A DNA stretch of 64,000 nucleotides from NCBI RefSeq assembly GCF_000283155.1, contig NW_004454163.1, positions 6,477,830 to 6,541,829 of the forward strand, given 5' to 3'. Below the pieces are notes generated by a model. That model was given only the letters and a program-made list of their open reading frames with translations, made no database searches and was not told the DNA's origin. Numbering within the stretch: position 1 is the first letter of the stretch; every line of letters begins with the position of its first letter. The translations under genes and the position numbers were made by a program. This document shows positions 25,389 through 37,484 of this stretch, one piece after another. The stretch is from Ceratotherium simum simum (taxonomy: Eukaryota > Chordata > Mammalia > Perissodactyla > Rhinocerotidae).

Positions 25389-27294
25389 GTAAGTGTGAGG
25401 GGAGCCCTTGACCCTTGTGCTCTAAAGTGACACTCGTGGTCAAGGTGCAGTGAGCAATGTGCCTTCAGATACTATGTGCCCTGGGACCTCAGGGAGAATT
25501 ACAGCTCAGCCAGTGCATTTGATGTTCCCAGAGGAATAAACATTATCATCATGATCCATTGACCCATGCTCAAGGGACATGCATCCATAAATTAATCTGG
25601 GAAGAGATGAGTGGATGGGAGGGGAGTAAGGGAACTTTGATTGAGATAAATAGACTTATGCAGCCAAATCTCAAGTGGTTTTCAGCTCTCTGAGCAAATG
25701 AACAGTAGGAATGCGTGTAAGGATTCCTCTTTCTTCATGACAGATCAGAGTGTGGTTAAAGGAGAAGTTAATCTAGATGCTTTTCCCATCACCATAAGCC
25801 CCACAACTGCTTTTATTTCATAGCTGGTTGTCTTGGTTACTTATTGCCACTATAGACCAGCAATTTGGGACAACTATTTGTTGAAAAATACTTCTCGAAG
25901 GCCTCCTCTGGTTGGGAGGACCTGCCCACCAGGGTTGCTACTCACCAGTGACTATGCCGAAGGGAGACCCAGAATGTGGCTTTTTCCATTGACGGAAAGC
26001 AGATGTGAGGAGCAGCGGAGGAATAAGACTCTCAAGAAGCAAGGAGGGGAAGGGGGGATAAATGGCAGAGACCGAGGCAGATCACCCAAAGTCTGCCCAT
26101 ACAGAGAGGGAGAGGCCCCTGGAGCTGGCAGCAGGCGTGGGAGCCTGACAGAGCTTCTCCTTCCACAGGGCCACACTGTGAAAGGCAAGAGAGGATGGGC
26201 TGGGGTTTCGAACTTCTCCTTCTGCCAGGTAGAAGCTGGTGGAAGTGTTTGGGTCTGTTTGACCAGGAGGCCCGTGGACACTTTGAGGGCTCTGTGGTTG
26301 AGTTACATGTGTGTGAGTAATTTCACAGAATCTAACAAGCCACCAGCAAGTTTACTTTGTGTCTTATTCCAGCTGAATAACAGGCAAATGTTTACTCCAT
26401 GTAAGATTAAAATCCTAGCTATGAAATTTTCCTAAACTGTAAGAAACTGTCTGGGTTTTGGGGACTCTCCACCACTTTTTTCATTTCCCCCAGATACTTT
26501 TTTTAAACTTCTTTCTTGGTTAGCTCACATTGTAGATCTTGAAGCCCTGGGAATCAGCCTGGGTAGGTCCTAGAGATAGTGATGGCTTCACAAAATACGG
26601 TTCTCAATATTTTCATATCTGATAGAGGAAACCAAAGGTTGATTTGTAGTGTGTCTGCACCACCAAGAGTGGCATTTATATAATGTTCTGTTTGTAGAGA
26701 GTGCTTTGTAGTCTGTCCAATACTAGATGAATTATGGTTCTTCTCTTCACAAGCTTGTTTGAGGCTAAATCCCATGAAGTCTATGCAGCACTGTGAGCCC
26801 GAGTGAATCCCACCTATGGGAGTGAGGCAGTGTGCAGGATGGAATCGTCCCTGTGCTTCCAGTGGGAGGAAAAGCCTTCTGATTGTAACCTCGAGCCAGA
26901 TCTTGTCCCAAGAGGGAGTCCTTGTGTAGGAACACCATCAGGTGAACTCCAAATTAAAAGTTGACGTGGGCCACTGAGTTCCGGGCTAATGGCAGCCAGG
27001 GCCAGCCTTAGGCAAGAGCTCTTGCCTCTGGGTGTGACTTCAGAGGAGTCTGCCTAGATGACTATAGTCAGCTTCTCTTCTACCATTCATATCATACCAC
27101 CCCCCACACACACCAACTTGCTGTGGTCTGGATTCAGAAAGCCATTCTTGCATCGTATGGGCAATTAATGCAGAGCCCCCCTCCAAGAAGAAGTAATACT
27201 TTAGAGCATTATCAGTCATTAAAACTGAGTAATGGTTTTAGCAGGTCCTTTCCTCAAACACTTGGGGTGAGACTTGAGGGGGAGGGGCCAAGGG

Positions 27295-27480
27295 CTTTAC
27301 ATTTGTCAGCTCCTTTAAGTCTCTTGGGAATCCTATCAGATAGATATGGTTGTCATCCCATTTTACAGATGAGAGAAACTCAGGCAGAGAGAGGTTAAAT
27401 TACTTTCCCAAGTTCTGAGTGAGTAAGCAGCATAATTTGCGTTTGAACTCTTGACTCTTGAGTTCATGGTCTCCCTTCTC
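27295..27480 (-). mobile_element. MIR SINE fragment
   Basis: tcccattttacagatgagag, then aaactcaggcagagagaggt and gagtgagtaagcagcataat: the central and 5' part of a reverse MIR. Confidence 0.7.
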
Positions 27481-27519
27481 CAAGGCTCAGGCTGTTAAAT
27501 AGGGAATATGATAGTGGAA

Positions 27520-27745
27520 ATAGCTAATAACATTTATTGAGCATTTAGCATGTGCTAGATATTATATTCATGTTCTATATACATTTCTCACCCTAACCAC
27601 ATGCCTCTGAGGTGTGAGTACTATTACTTATCTCCATTTTACAGATAAAATTACTTGCCCAACAACCCACCCTTAATAAGTCCTACCACTAAGGTTCAAA
27701 CCCAGGTTTCTCTAACTCGGAGCCCCAGATCTTAAGGACTGTGTT
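27520..27745 (-). mobile_element. MIR SINE
   Basis: taataacatttattgagcat ... tctccattttacagataaaa ... aggttcaaacccaggtttct. Reverse MIR, next to another MIR fragment. Confidence 0.8.
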
Positions 27746-29202
27746 CCTTGCTTCTCAGTATACTGGGTGCTACGGGGAAGGGAGAAAATAAAGGTGGTAC
27801 CACTGGGGAAAACTGCAAGACAGACTTTGTCTAACTGACAATATTGAGTTGAACACGCTCTATGTGTAGAGAAGGAAGTAGTCAAATTCCCACGTGGGTT
27901 TTCTCCAAATAACTCCCCTCATCTCATTTTGTTGTTTTACACTTTCAAAAAAGTTGTCTTGGCCTCTTTGTCTGGGCATTCATCTGTTTAATTCAGCATC
28001 CACTAAGAACCTCCATTTTCTTCTGGCTGGTAGCTTCTCTGACCCACCTTTGTTCTCTCTGGCACTGTGCTGCTCTCATCAAATAGAGAGAAACATGGTA
28101 GGGAGAGGAGAGAGAGAGAGAGAAAGACAGTGGCGTCACCATTTAGTGTATGCTAAGGAGTATCCAAAGTCCAAGACGAGACTTAGAGACAGTAACCAGG
28201 CAATTGGAATCTGGAAAATAGACTTAATACAAACTACGTGTGTGGGTTACCCAAGCAAAATCTTCCAGTGCAGTTGCTGCCTTAATTTTTCCTGTTCCAG
28301 GATAACTTCTAATGCAACTCCGTGTCTGGACAACTCCAAAAGAAACACATCAGGTTATACTGAGTTTTCTATAGAGAATAAGCTATTTGATCTGGAATAT
28401 GCCAAGTGTCCTTGTTTAGAATGTGACAAGACCCATTTTTTAAAACCTTGGTTTCTGTATAGAAAGAAAGGGAGGACCATCTGCCATGTTGCTGGACACT
28501 GCTGGGTATTTTCCATACACTGTCTCTGTGTGTGCACACACACGGCACTGCTTACAGAGGAGGACACAGAGTGGCTCAGGAGCAGCTAGCCTATTTTCCT
28601 TTCTGCTTCTCCCCCTAGAGGTTCAAGGAATCATCCTAGGCACCTTAAAGCCTTCAAGCATTTGCCTTTTCTCCCCGAGCATAATGAGTCCTGTTTCTAT
28701 GGCAGCCTCCCAGAAGCTTATCTAGGTTCTATCATTGAGGGAGTGAGCCTTTAAAAAAGCTTCTACCCTTGCCCAGGAAAGGCATCTCTGGAAAAAATGT
28801 GCTCAGAGGTTGCTATGCCACTGCACCCACCCCGCCCCCCCCAAGCTCTTAGAAGCTTCCTTTTGCCCCGCCGTGCCCTACCTTGACATTGTGTCCTGTT
28901 TTCAGGCCATTCACATGCTTTGGTGCTGGGTGGACATGCAGGTATGATGTGCATAGTGTCTAGGAAGAAATGCCAATACTTTGTGATGCCATTGGTATGA
29001 CTATGTCTGCATATCTGAGAGGTGGAAATTTCTGGTTGTCTCTCTCCTGGAGACAAGAGAAGTGCTAAAGAATCGAAAGCTGGATTGAGAGCTTGCTCTT
29101 CAGTTAAACATAGATGAACTCTGCATTGACTTTTCAGGTGGAGGTATTTGCTGGAGAGGCCTCCTCCCTAAGTCTTTATTTGGTGATGGCTGCTCTTTGA
29201 TT

Positions 29203-29234
29203 CTTATAGTCAAACAATCTTATAGTCAAACAAT
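29203..29234. repeat. 16-bp tandem duplication
   Basis: Two perfect copies of cttatagtcaaacaat at 29203-29218 and 29219-29234. Confidence 0.95.
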
Positions 29235-29589
29235 CCCAAACATGTTTGGGAGGTGTAGAAATCCAGATGGGAGTTTTGAGTATGCAAATAAACATAGGCA
29301 GTTCAATTTGCAGTTGTAGAAACCTAATGGAAGTTTCCAGAGCAGATCGCCAGTCAGCTGTCCAGTGCGTTTCTTAATCATTCTGTTATCTTTTCTCTTA
29401 ATACTGAACTTGGGGCGTCTGGACTTAGTTGTTGGTTAGCTACTGCCTTGTGCATCTGTCAGCTGAGGTGTACCTGCTCATAGACAGGCACTTGTTTCCT
29501 GAGGTACTGTCACAGAAGCCACTGTTAAATGACCTAACGATACTTCCCCCCTCAACCAACACCTTTTGGATACAGCCTGTGTTTCTGTC

Positions 29590-29940
29590 GTTGGATGAAG
29601 CATTGGGTATATAGAAAGAGGACATGGTCCCTGCCTCAGAAGAGATCACAGCCCCAGGGAGAGACAGGGACACCATTAACTGGATATGTCGGATTATGAT
29701 AAATGCGATAATAGACACATAAATAAACTTGTGTGGGTGGCACATAAAGACAGCCTGGAGAGGGACAAGCAGAGACTTCACAGAGAAGATGACATTTGTG
29801 TTGGATGTTGAAGGATGACTAGGAATCTCAACAGTTATAGAGCTAAAACCGGGAGAGTATTTTTCAGGCAGAGGAAACACAATGAACAAAGCAGAGAGGA
29901 AAGAACAGCTGGATGTGGCTGGCATGAGTGGTGGCAGATG
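29590..29940 (-). mobile_element. LINE-2 (L2) 3' fragment, minus strand
   Basis: Pattern of reversed L2: ggtccctgcctcagaagaga ... cagagaagatgacatttgtg ... ttcaggcagaggaaacacaa. Diverged. Confidence 0.55.
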
Positions 29941-31045
29941 AGCCTACTGAGTGTCACCTCGGATGTTTAGGAAGTAGGGAGCCATCTAGGAAGCAGGAAG
30001 CCATCAGAGGTTCTTGATGACCCCTCCTCCCTCCTTTGCCCCATTTTCCTCCCACAGTAGCCAAGAGCCTTCTTCAACACTGGCTTCCAACTTGCTTCTC
30101 TTTCTAGTGATTATCATAAGAATAAGGAACTCTAATGCAGTCATTCCCAGCTAAACATTTAGAAAGATGTGATGGATTGATATGCAAATATTAGAATTAA
30201 GTAAGTAGGTGGCACTCAAGTGCACAGTCACATATTTGGCATAGGTTTTGCCTAGCCTCCTCCTTACATGTGCGTTTAAACTCTCCATTCTTGTGTGGGG
30301 CATAAGAAAAAGATCATTTATTTTTCTGTGAGTCTACACAGCATTGTGTGGCTGGGAGCTCTCTGTTGTGATACGTAACATAACTGCCTCAGAATTACAG
30401 TTGCATTCTGCCAGACTTTCAGACTGCCTTAATTTGCACCCCAAGCATTAAGCAATCCATTGGTAACCTGGGACGTTTGCCCTATATACTGGTATTACCC
30501 AAGAAGGGTGGTCTGGGGTCTGCAGTTCCTGTAGATCAGTGATATCACAGTGGTGCCCTGTGAATGAGGAAGCTGCCCTTGGCCAGCTGGAGACCACAGA
30601 ACTGTAGACAAGGGCACCGCACCCACCCCCTCTTGCTCGACAAGTATGAAAAGGAGGCCTGGGGAGGAGCCTAATCTAGTGGATTCCTGGTCCTGCAGCT
30701 TGTTACAGGCCCACAATTACTTGAACCTAAGTCTTTTGGCTTTCAGTCCTGGGTTGACTCCATTATCCCACAGTTAATTCCCAACTGTGATGTGAGCAAA
30801 CAAGATTTTTTGTAAAATGTCAAACAGAGATCTGAGATCTTCCCATCAAGCAGCCTAACATGCACAAAACAGTTATGTAAGAAAAGCACAATTCAGACCA
30901 GCTGAAGTCTGAGAGGTTTGATAATGGAAGGCACCACACTGGCATTAAAGAGTTAGGATGATGAATAAATCAACATCCCTGACCCTCAGGCTCAGAGCCT
31001 GGCTGGAGAGGTAGCCGTGTAGCCAGCCAGTAGGAATACATACAG

Positions 31046-31067
31046 ACACACACACACACACACACAC
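31046..31067. repeat. (CA)n microsatellite, left of gap
   Basis: A CA run that enters the N gap directly; its true length is unknown. Confidence 0.95.
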
Positions 31068-31167
31068 NNNNNNNNNNNNNNNNNNNNNNNNNNNNNNNNN
31101 NNNNNNNNNNNNNNNNNNNNNNNNNNNNNNNNNNNNNNNNNNNNNNNNNNNNNNNNNNNNNNNNNNN
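31068..31167. other. Assembly gap (exactly 100 N)
   Basis: Exactly 100 N, the conventional placeholder for a gap of unknown size. It interrupts a CA microsatellite. Confidence 0.99.
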
Positions 31168-31184
31168 CGCCCTTTCCCTTAAGG

Positions 31185-31186
<2 letters not shown>

Positions 31187-31221
<35 letters not shown>
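31187..31221. repeat. (CA)n microsatellite, right of gap
   Basis: About 17 CA units, bordered on both sides by sequence that includes the 20-mer cgccctttcccttaaggttc on the left (31168-31187) and the same 20-mer again at 31243-31262. Confidence 0.95.
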
Positions 31222-31224
<3 letters not shown>

Positions 31225-31261
31225 GAATCCCCCCCTCCTCCTCGCCCTTTCCCTTAAGGTT

Positions 31262-31900
31262 CTTATGGCTGGTCAAATAACTAAAAAAGCAAGTTAGCAG
31301 AAGAAAATAAAACAAAGTTTAATGACATGTATAGATGGAAGAAACTCAGGAAAAACTGAGCAACAACTCGCCAAAATGGCAAGGTTTCTTATCTTAAATA
31401 CTATTTTCATCTAAAGACAAAGGAGGATGTTGGAGGTGGGGGGAGTCAGCTATAGGAGATAAACAGAAAAGCGCAGTAGACAAGAGTAAGGTTACCATGC
31501 AGATTTAAGTCCTCGCCTTCTACATTGATAAGAGTTTCTATACATAAGATCATCCCCCTTCTTCCTCATACAGAGAGGGAGATACCTTTACAAATGGAGA
31601 TTTTCCTTGCAAATGTAACTGTCTCTTACAAAGGATAACTTCTGCTTTTACTTGGTTTTCAGAGCTTTGATAAGAATGGGCTTAGCAAGGACCCTCCCAG
31701 TCTATCCATATCCAGAGTTATCTATGGTGATGGACTGTCCTGGGGACAGGCCTTCTATCTTAAATTCTTTTAGGCAGTTAGTGGGGGAGGAGGTCAAAGT
31801 TTCTTTCAGAGTCTTTTGTTCTTGAAAATAATCAAGGTAAAGGGACATATTTTGAGGTGGCCAATTCTGATCCCCCACAACACACACCCAGACACACAAA
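31262..31900. repeat. Possible LTR-type repeat, unassigned
   Basis: The stretch with aacaaagtttaatgacatgt, aactcaggaaaaactgagca and ggggacaggccttctatctt gives me the impression of an interspersed long-terminal-repeat-like sequence, but I cannot name it and found no clear TSD or paired copy in the window. Confidence 0.25.
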
Positions 31901-32654
31901 CACACACTCACGGCTACAGTGTGAGACCTGATGGAAGCACGAACCAAGGATGTAAAGCTTAGAAGGGCGATTCATTCCAGGGCAAAGGCAGTGAGTGAAA
32001 GAGGCTTCAGGAAGAGACACCTGGGAGTTCCCAGTCCACCATTCCTGGTAAACTCCCATGAGCATTAGTTGCCTTCTTTGCCCCTAGACAAGAGGAGAGC
32101 ACTCATCGAGGGTGGCCAGTGACTCTTCCTATTTTGCACTATTCTAGCAAGACATGCTCTCCTCCTCCCCAGGAGAGTGCCACCGTCAGTTGAGGCACTC
32201 ACTTTCTGAGCTGAGAGGACCACCTTCTCGTGTGCCAAGCAGTGGGCACAGTGGTTTGCCGAGGACGCTACACTGATGATCCAGGGGCCTGGGGATGAGC
32301 TGGCAGAGCCAGAGTAAAGGGGGGCCCAGGGCTCTGAGGTCAAAGAACATCTGCAGTTAAGGAATTAAGGAGTGAGGAGGCCGGAAGGATAGCGTGACGT
32401 GGGCGGAGAGAATAGGATATTGGGCCTTCACATTTGCAGAGGTGGAGCAGTTCTGGGTGGTGAGAATAGGGTGTGGGCATGGGCCTTGGGAGAGCTAACA
32501 TTTATTAAATACCATGTCTCTTGGCACTGAGCCAGTAAGGGACAGCGCTAGGTTTGAACCCAAGTCTTCAATAAGAGGTCATCACAGAAAAGACTACTTT
32601 CTTAAAACATATTTTCGCTTCTAGAATATATTCCAGAGTTCTCCCACCAAGAAG

Positions 32655-32960
32655 TAATAATCACAGCTCACACTTAAAATATTTTATTATGTGTCAAAAC
32701 ACTATTCTAGGCACTTTACCTACTTTAACTCATTGAGTTCTCTGTTGAGTTCAGTGACTCCATTGATTCATCAATCAATGAAACTCACTGAAAATTCTGT
32801 TAAATGGGTACTCTTGTTATATCCTCCATTTTACAGATGAGAAAACTTGAGGCACAGCACAGTTAAGTTATATGCCCAAAGTCACCCAGCTTGTAAATAG
32901 CGAAGCCAGGATAGGAATTACAGAGTCCATGCTTATAACCTTGACATTATACTGCCTCCC
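32655..32960 (-). mobile_element. MIR SINE with internal expansion
   Basis: Reverse MIR: acactattctaggcacttta ... ctccattttacagatgagaa ... gtcacccagcttgtaaatag ... ttatactgcctccc. An extra block at about 32735-32800 (sequence around attgattcatcaatcaatga) lengthens it beyond the usual 260 bp. Confidence 0.8.
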
Positions 32961-34359
32961 AGAAGATAAGTGTCGTGTGACCTTGGCTGATGGTCTCGGT
33001 CGTCCATTCTTGCATCCTCTGTGATTTCTTCCTCTTGACACAACATGCATTGAGTTCACAGTAAGTGAGGTATGACACAGAAGGATGAGGCTTGATCCCT
33101 GATTTCAGTAGCCTCAGGATCCAGTGGATGAGGCCACAAGGTTCGAGACAAACAAGATTACAAGTCAGAGTTTTATAGCCAAGGAAGAGACAGAGTGCTT
33201 TAGGAGAAGGGAAAGAAATAGTTCTGGCTCAGGGATCCGGGGAGATGATCCTACCATATTAGAGTTGGATCTTGACAGGCATGTCCTAGCTAAAGGGAAT
33301 AGGGGCCAGAGAGGAAGAGGGTGGCTCAGGGCAAGAATGGAGTGAGTATGCAAAGTACAAGAGGACACAAGCACTTCTGTAGGTCCCCAGCGTGCACTCC
33401 CGACTGCATCACAGAAGCAGTGCGTGTTCTCGAGGGAGCGGTTGGCCCCATTGATTAGCCATGCTCCCTCTGCTTGGGTAGTCAAGAGCTAATTATTCTT
33501 TGTGAGGTCACAAAAGTAAAGAATTTGCAGATAAGGCTGACCAGGGCTGATGTTCCCTGGTTGGTGTTCATGATGTGCTTCACTGGGTTAGGAAAATGAA
33601 CAAATAGGTCATTTGGAGCCAAGTAGAGGAATACCTCAACCACCTGGGTCACAGTCAATAAACAGAAAATAAGCAAAAAAGGCCTCACACACCCAAAATA
33701 GATGTCCCAAAGTCTTTGAGCTAAAGCTCCTGAGCTCCCCTGATGGAGCGGCCTCCTTGTCCGGGGCAGCCCGCAAACCGTGGTTATTATCCTTTCCTTA
33801 CCACACCTCTCTGACAAGTTGCTTCTCTGCATCAAATGAGTAACAGGTTATAACAAAGGGTCTACTTCAAGCAGACATGGGACCAGGTGAGAAGAATGAC
33901 AGCAGGAGAGGAAACAGATCAGAAGCTCTGCATCACGGGCATGAGTGTCAGGGTAACCATCTGACACACCACAGGGGCTTGGGGCTCTGCTGCGTCACAG
34001 CAGGTTCACTCGTGGCTAACGTGATGCTCTTGAGTCATTGTGTTTGGTTTACTCTTTTATAGAGGGTAGGAAAATATGTAACATGTTCTGTGAAGATTTC
34101 CTTCCAAGACAGTTAGAAGGAAGTTTGGTGTGTAAAGCCTGATGACTGTGCTCTAGAATGATCCGTTCTTTGATAGAACAGGGAAGCAAAGGCATCCCTG
34201 CATGTGCATTGGCTCCTAAAAGCAAGAGGGCGTTTGCATGGCGAGCTGTGCCTGAGCCCGTGCTCTCTGCGGCTTGCGTAGTGATCATGGGGCTGGGACA
34301 CTGCGTGGCCTCAGACACAGTAAATTGTTTCAGCTGAAACTTCTCCCCCTGCCCCGCAG

Positions 34360-34434
34360 GAGGGCCACCCTGAAGAGCCGGAAGCAGAGGAACAAGTCCA
34401 CGAACAGCAACCCCAGCAGCAGGAAGAGTACTGA
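34360..34434 (+). CDS. MAPRE2: MAPRE2 terminal coding exon: acidic tail ending EEY, stop
   Basis: The acceptor is a strong pyrimidine tract (acttctccccctgccccgcag). The coding part is 24 codons plus TGA at 34432-34434, entered in phase 0 from the preceding exon. It reads EGHPEEPEAEEQ followed by VHEQQPQQQEEY. This is an acidic, Gln-rich, disordered tail with the C-terminal Glu-Glu-Tyr that EB proteins share with alpha-tubulin. In the family the EEY end binds CAP-Gly domains of CLIP-170 and the dynactin subunit p150Glued, and its terminal Tyr can be removed. The exon continues into the 3' UTR. A naive open-frame scan reads this sequence in another frame, so the correct frame is recovered only by splicing from the previous exon. 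Confidence 0.96.
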   Translation, partial: EGHPEEPEAEEQVHEQQPQQQEEY

Positions 34435-36329
34435 ACCGTCATGGCAGCTCTCGACACTTCCGTTTTGCATGGGAACTTTTCTTCTGGAGAATTGGAACAT
34501 ATGTGGCCTCAAGCTCAACAGAAACCAGTTGTTCCCAACCTGCTGTTAACATCAACGCACTGTTGCATACACCAGCCACTGCGCTCAGTTCCCATTTCCT
34601 TTGCCAAGACGCATTAGCAGCCGGCTGTTCGGCGGCCTACCTGAGAGATCATGGGGTCACATAACTTCAACTTCACCACTTGGCTGCTTGAGATTGGTTC
34701 TGCTCTTTTCATTTCTTTCCAGAACAACTCTCCCCACCCCACCACCACCACCAACACCCCCTTTTTATCCTGGTGTGAAACAATGGTAATTTGATATATG
34801 GTATTTATATTGGCATTTCTCAACCCAGTGTCACTAGATGTCACACACATTTGTGGTGCTTTGATGTTTGCGAGTCTAACCTCTGAACGTAAATTTGGTC
34901 AAGTAATAAATTGGAACAAAGGGAAAGAGATACTTGATATGAAAGCCATAATGACAGTGACTTGTTTCATGGGGAAAAACACAGTTAGTTTCTCCCTCTA
35001 CTCACAACACTAAAGGGAAAAAAAATGGAATCAAAACTAGGACTTCAGGGCCTAGCAGTGTTCTATGTCAGCATGTTAGACAACCACACAGTATGTTGTT
35101 AAGTTTTGAAAGACATTCACTCAAGGAAAACACCATCTCCACTTGGCCCTCTAACCACTTGCCCCTGCCGTCCCCCACCCAGGTTCTCATGCTATTTTTC
35201 TTTCTCAGGGTCCTCTTTGGTGGGCAGCCACTCTCCCCAAGAAGCTGTCATCAGTTATCTGCAGTCCAGAGAGGGTCTGCATAGGTACAGGTCCTCCTGC
35301 CTCAGTCCCTCCCTCCTTGTGTGGGTTTCAGCCCAAATCCCGTCATCCACACTAGGGGACTCCTACTAAAGGATGACTTCAGGGTGTGCAGCCCCGAGTT
35401 TCAGGGTTCTGCACATCATGCTGCACACTTGCTGGAAGGCTGGAAGTGAAGACCTTATTAATAGGAGCATAATGCCAAGGGAGAATCATGGTTCTGAAGT
35501 CTGGTGTTGACACTGGAATGACAGCACAGAAAAGTCTATGATTCCCAATACCTTCTGGACTAAGGAATTTCCCCTCTGTAATACAAGGACCCTCCTTGTC
35601 ATTGACCTTTGCTAAACCACGGCAATTCATAAATAGAGGAAACATTAATGAATTAAAAGCATTCCTTATTTTTTTAACTAATATTTGCACATTTTCTTAG
35701 TATCTTTCCAAATCTTGGCCTTTTTTTTTTTTTTCCTTTGACAGATGGTATCCCTTCCTGGATCATTCATTTCACTTGGTTTCTAACTTTAGATTTACTT
35801 TCACTTGTTATTTGACTTAGCAGGTGCAACAAAAACAAGAAACAAGTGTGCCCACCCCACTTTCCTCTTAACTGAAACGCTTAAAATAAATTTCTGAATT
35901 ATGTATCATAAAGCTTTGACATTGCTTTATTAATTGATGAACTACTAATTCTAAAGTCGAGCATTGAAGCTTCCCACCAAAAGAAGTCTTCTCAAAATAA
36001 ATCTTTTGCGGCAAAGTGGTATTTATTGAGTTATATGTGAAAAAGTTTGCTTGTATTTTTGAGGTTGTTACAACACACTGTGCAGAATTGGACACATGTT
36101 CTGTGGTGTTTGGTTTCCCTTTCTTCTCTCTCCTGCTTGCTCTGCACTACAGCGGCAGCTCATTTCTCTCAGGCTGGAAAGCCTGGCTCTCAGCAGTGAC
36201 ATCCTCCTACACCTGGTTACAGGTAGTGGTTGTGCTATATGCAGCATCATGCTTAACGGTGTGTCCCCCCCAAAGCCTGTTGCACCCACTGATTTTCCTT
36301 TTTTTAAAATAGCTCTTGTAAAGAGACAC

Positions 36330-36335
36330 AATAAA
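36330..36335 (+). promoter_or_regulatory. Candidate proximal polyadenylation signal AATAAA
   Basis: The hexamer lies in acacaataaataatt, 1.9 kb after the stop codon. A T-rich upstream element (tttttttaaaat, about 36299-36310) precedes it and GT-rich sequence (cagtggttcc) follows about 25 bp downstream. This arrangement is acceptable for cleavage. Confidence 0.3.
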
Positions 36336-37478
36336 TAATTCCATGCAGAACATATTTCAGTGGTTCCTAGGCAGTTCTTTACCTACTCTGGACATCTCAG
36401 TAACACCCAGTGCCAGGTGGATCATGACCCAAACTCCTGTCATGTGGGTGCACATGAATGGAGAGCAGGGTGTTGTCTTCTCCAGAAACCACTGGATACT
36501 GTGTAACTTGCTTAAGTGTCACTAGTGACACTCAGCCACCTCCGTTCCTCCCCAAATCCCCAACCTTCTCAGCTATAAACACACTGGTCAGATAGCCTGC
36601 AAAGAGAACTTTCCCCAGTCATCCTACTTCATTCTCCTTCCCGAAGTCTTGGGACAGACCATTTATTTAGAGAAGAGCTACAAATTCCTCTTTCTGTCCC
36701 CATCTGAAACATCTTCCATTGTGCTGCATCGCATGTGACATCACTGATGCTTTGGGGAATCTTTAACAGCTAAGTTTCTGAGTCCTCTTTGGCTGCACCC
36801 CAGCTTCTGTGCAGACCACCTCTTGTTTCCCAGGGCTGCTTCCTTCCTGATGGCAGCACCCCATCGTTCTCTCATCTTGGCATCCAGGACGCGCTTTCCT
36901 CCGTGGCCCCCTGTCACTGTGCTGGGCCGAGAAGTATCGCTTGGGGTGTGCTCTGCTCCTCCCTCTCGGAAGCCGGACTGCATTCTTAGTCCCCCACCTA
37001 CCCACCCACCGTGGCTGGTTTTAGCACTTCCACTGCCCGTGTCAGATAGGAAGTGATTGAAGCAGGGGCCAAAGAGAGAGCCCGTCTTCTTTCTAAGCAG
37101 AAAAGCAGAAAAAGAAAAGACAAAGACAAACACCCTGTTGACCTGAGAGAAGTAAACTCCAGAAGGGAACCAAGAGCTCCTCCCTTCCCTGGTGAGTATT
37201 TCCATTATTCCGTTAAGGTTTAATATGCATTCAAATTACTTTTACTAAGTAGTACACCATAAAGCTTTTGTTATATATTAAATGTAAACTGAAAGGAATG
37301 TAAACATATGTATTGTTAATTATAAATATAGATAAGTAATGACATTAATAGATGAAAAAGTCTTATTCAGATGTATCACATTCATTTTACATTACCCACC
37401 TATTGTCGCATGATTAGAATAGTTTTTTGTCTCTGAATATGTGAATAACTTGACTTGCGTTTATCTTTTTACATATTT

Positions 37479-37484
37479 AATAAA
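37479..37484 (+). promoter_or_regulatory. Candidate distal polyadenylation signal AATAAA
   Basis: AATAAA preceded by T-rich sequence and followed by an A-run. It is the last hexamer before the ERE at 37664. Earlier candidates at 35885-35890, 35996-36001 and 36330-36335 could make shorter isoforms. No transcript evidence is available. Confidence 0.3.

Larger units (their letters stand above)
25389..34359 (+). other. MAPRE2: MAPRE2 last intron
   Basis: 9.0-kb GT-AG intron (gtaagt ... ccgcag), phase 0. Holds MIRs (27295-27745, 32655-32960), an L2 fragment (29590-29940), a CA repeat with an assembly gap (31046-31220) and an LTR-like stretch (31262-31900). The largest open frame (231 codons from 27894) has no splice support or family resemblance. 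33360-34359 shows nothing I can name. Confidence 0.9.
1..37484 (+). other. MAPRE2: MAPRE2 gene, 3' half (introns, last three coding exons, 3' UTR)
   Basis: Three exons spliced in phase give a continuous C-terminal half of an EB-family protein: a Ser-rich basic linker, a coiled coil with the EB-homology core (KERDFYFGKLREIELLCQE) and an acidic tail ending EEY. EB2 rather than EB1 or EB3 is chosen because the linker (AAKSSPASKPGSTPSRPSSA) and the Gln/Glu-rich tail match what I know of MAPRE2; EB1 reads differently in both places. EB proteins bind growing microtubule plus ends through an N-terminal calponin-homology domain, which must be encoded to the left of this window. The intron-exon structure with GT-AG borders rules out a processed copy. 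The right boundary is provisional because the polyadenylation site is uncertain. At least 124 C-terminal residues of a protein of roughly 330 residues are visible here. Confidence 0.95.
34435..37484 (+). other. MAPRE2: MAPRE2 3' UTR, extent provisional
   Basis: Non-coding sequence after the TGA, free of recognisable ERE, L1 or MIR copies over about 3 kb, which is unusual in this window and fits a conserved or transcribed UTR. It has a C-rich run with CCA triplets (34731-34760) and an AT-rich distal part. AATAAA hexamers occur at 34905, 35885, 35996, 36330 and 37479. The last is followed at once by a genomic A-run (37482-37492), so it could be either a real signal or low-complexity sequence. 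The right edge is my best guess from the last hexamer before a SINE. Confidence 0.45.

Noticed and set aside
25389..25430. Extension of the EB-homology exon frame beyond its donor
   Set aside because: The consensus donor gtaagt at 25389 and the matching downstream exon show this is intron.
25833..26435. 200-codon plus-strand open frame in the MAPRE2 intron
   Set aside because: No family resemblance, low-complexity stretches and no start context; the overlapping minus-strand frame is equally open.
27894..28589. 231-codon plus-strand open frame, the longest in the window
   Set aside because: It lies inside the last MAPRE2 intron. It has no recognisable domain, no splice support and a composition like the surrounding intron. 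Probably chance.
34274..34549. 91-codon frame overlapping the last MAPRE2 exon
   Set aside because: Wrong frame; the spliced frame gives the EB2 tail ending EEY.
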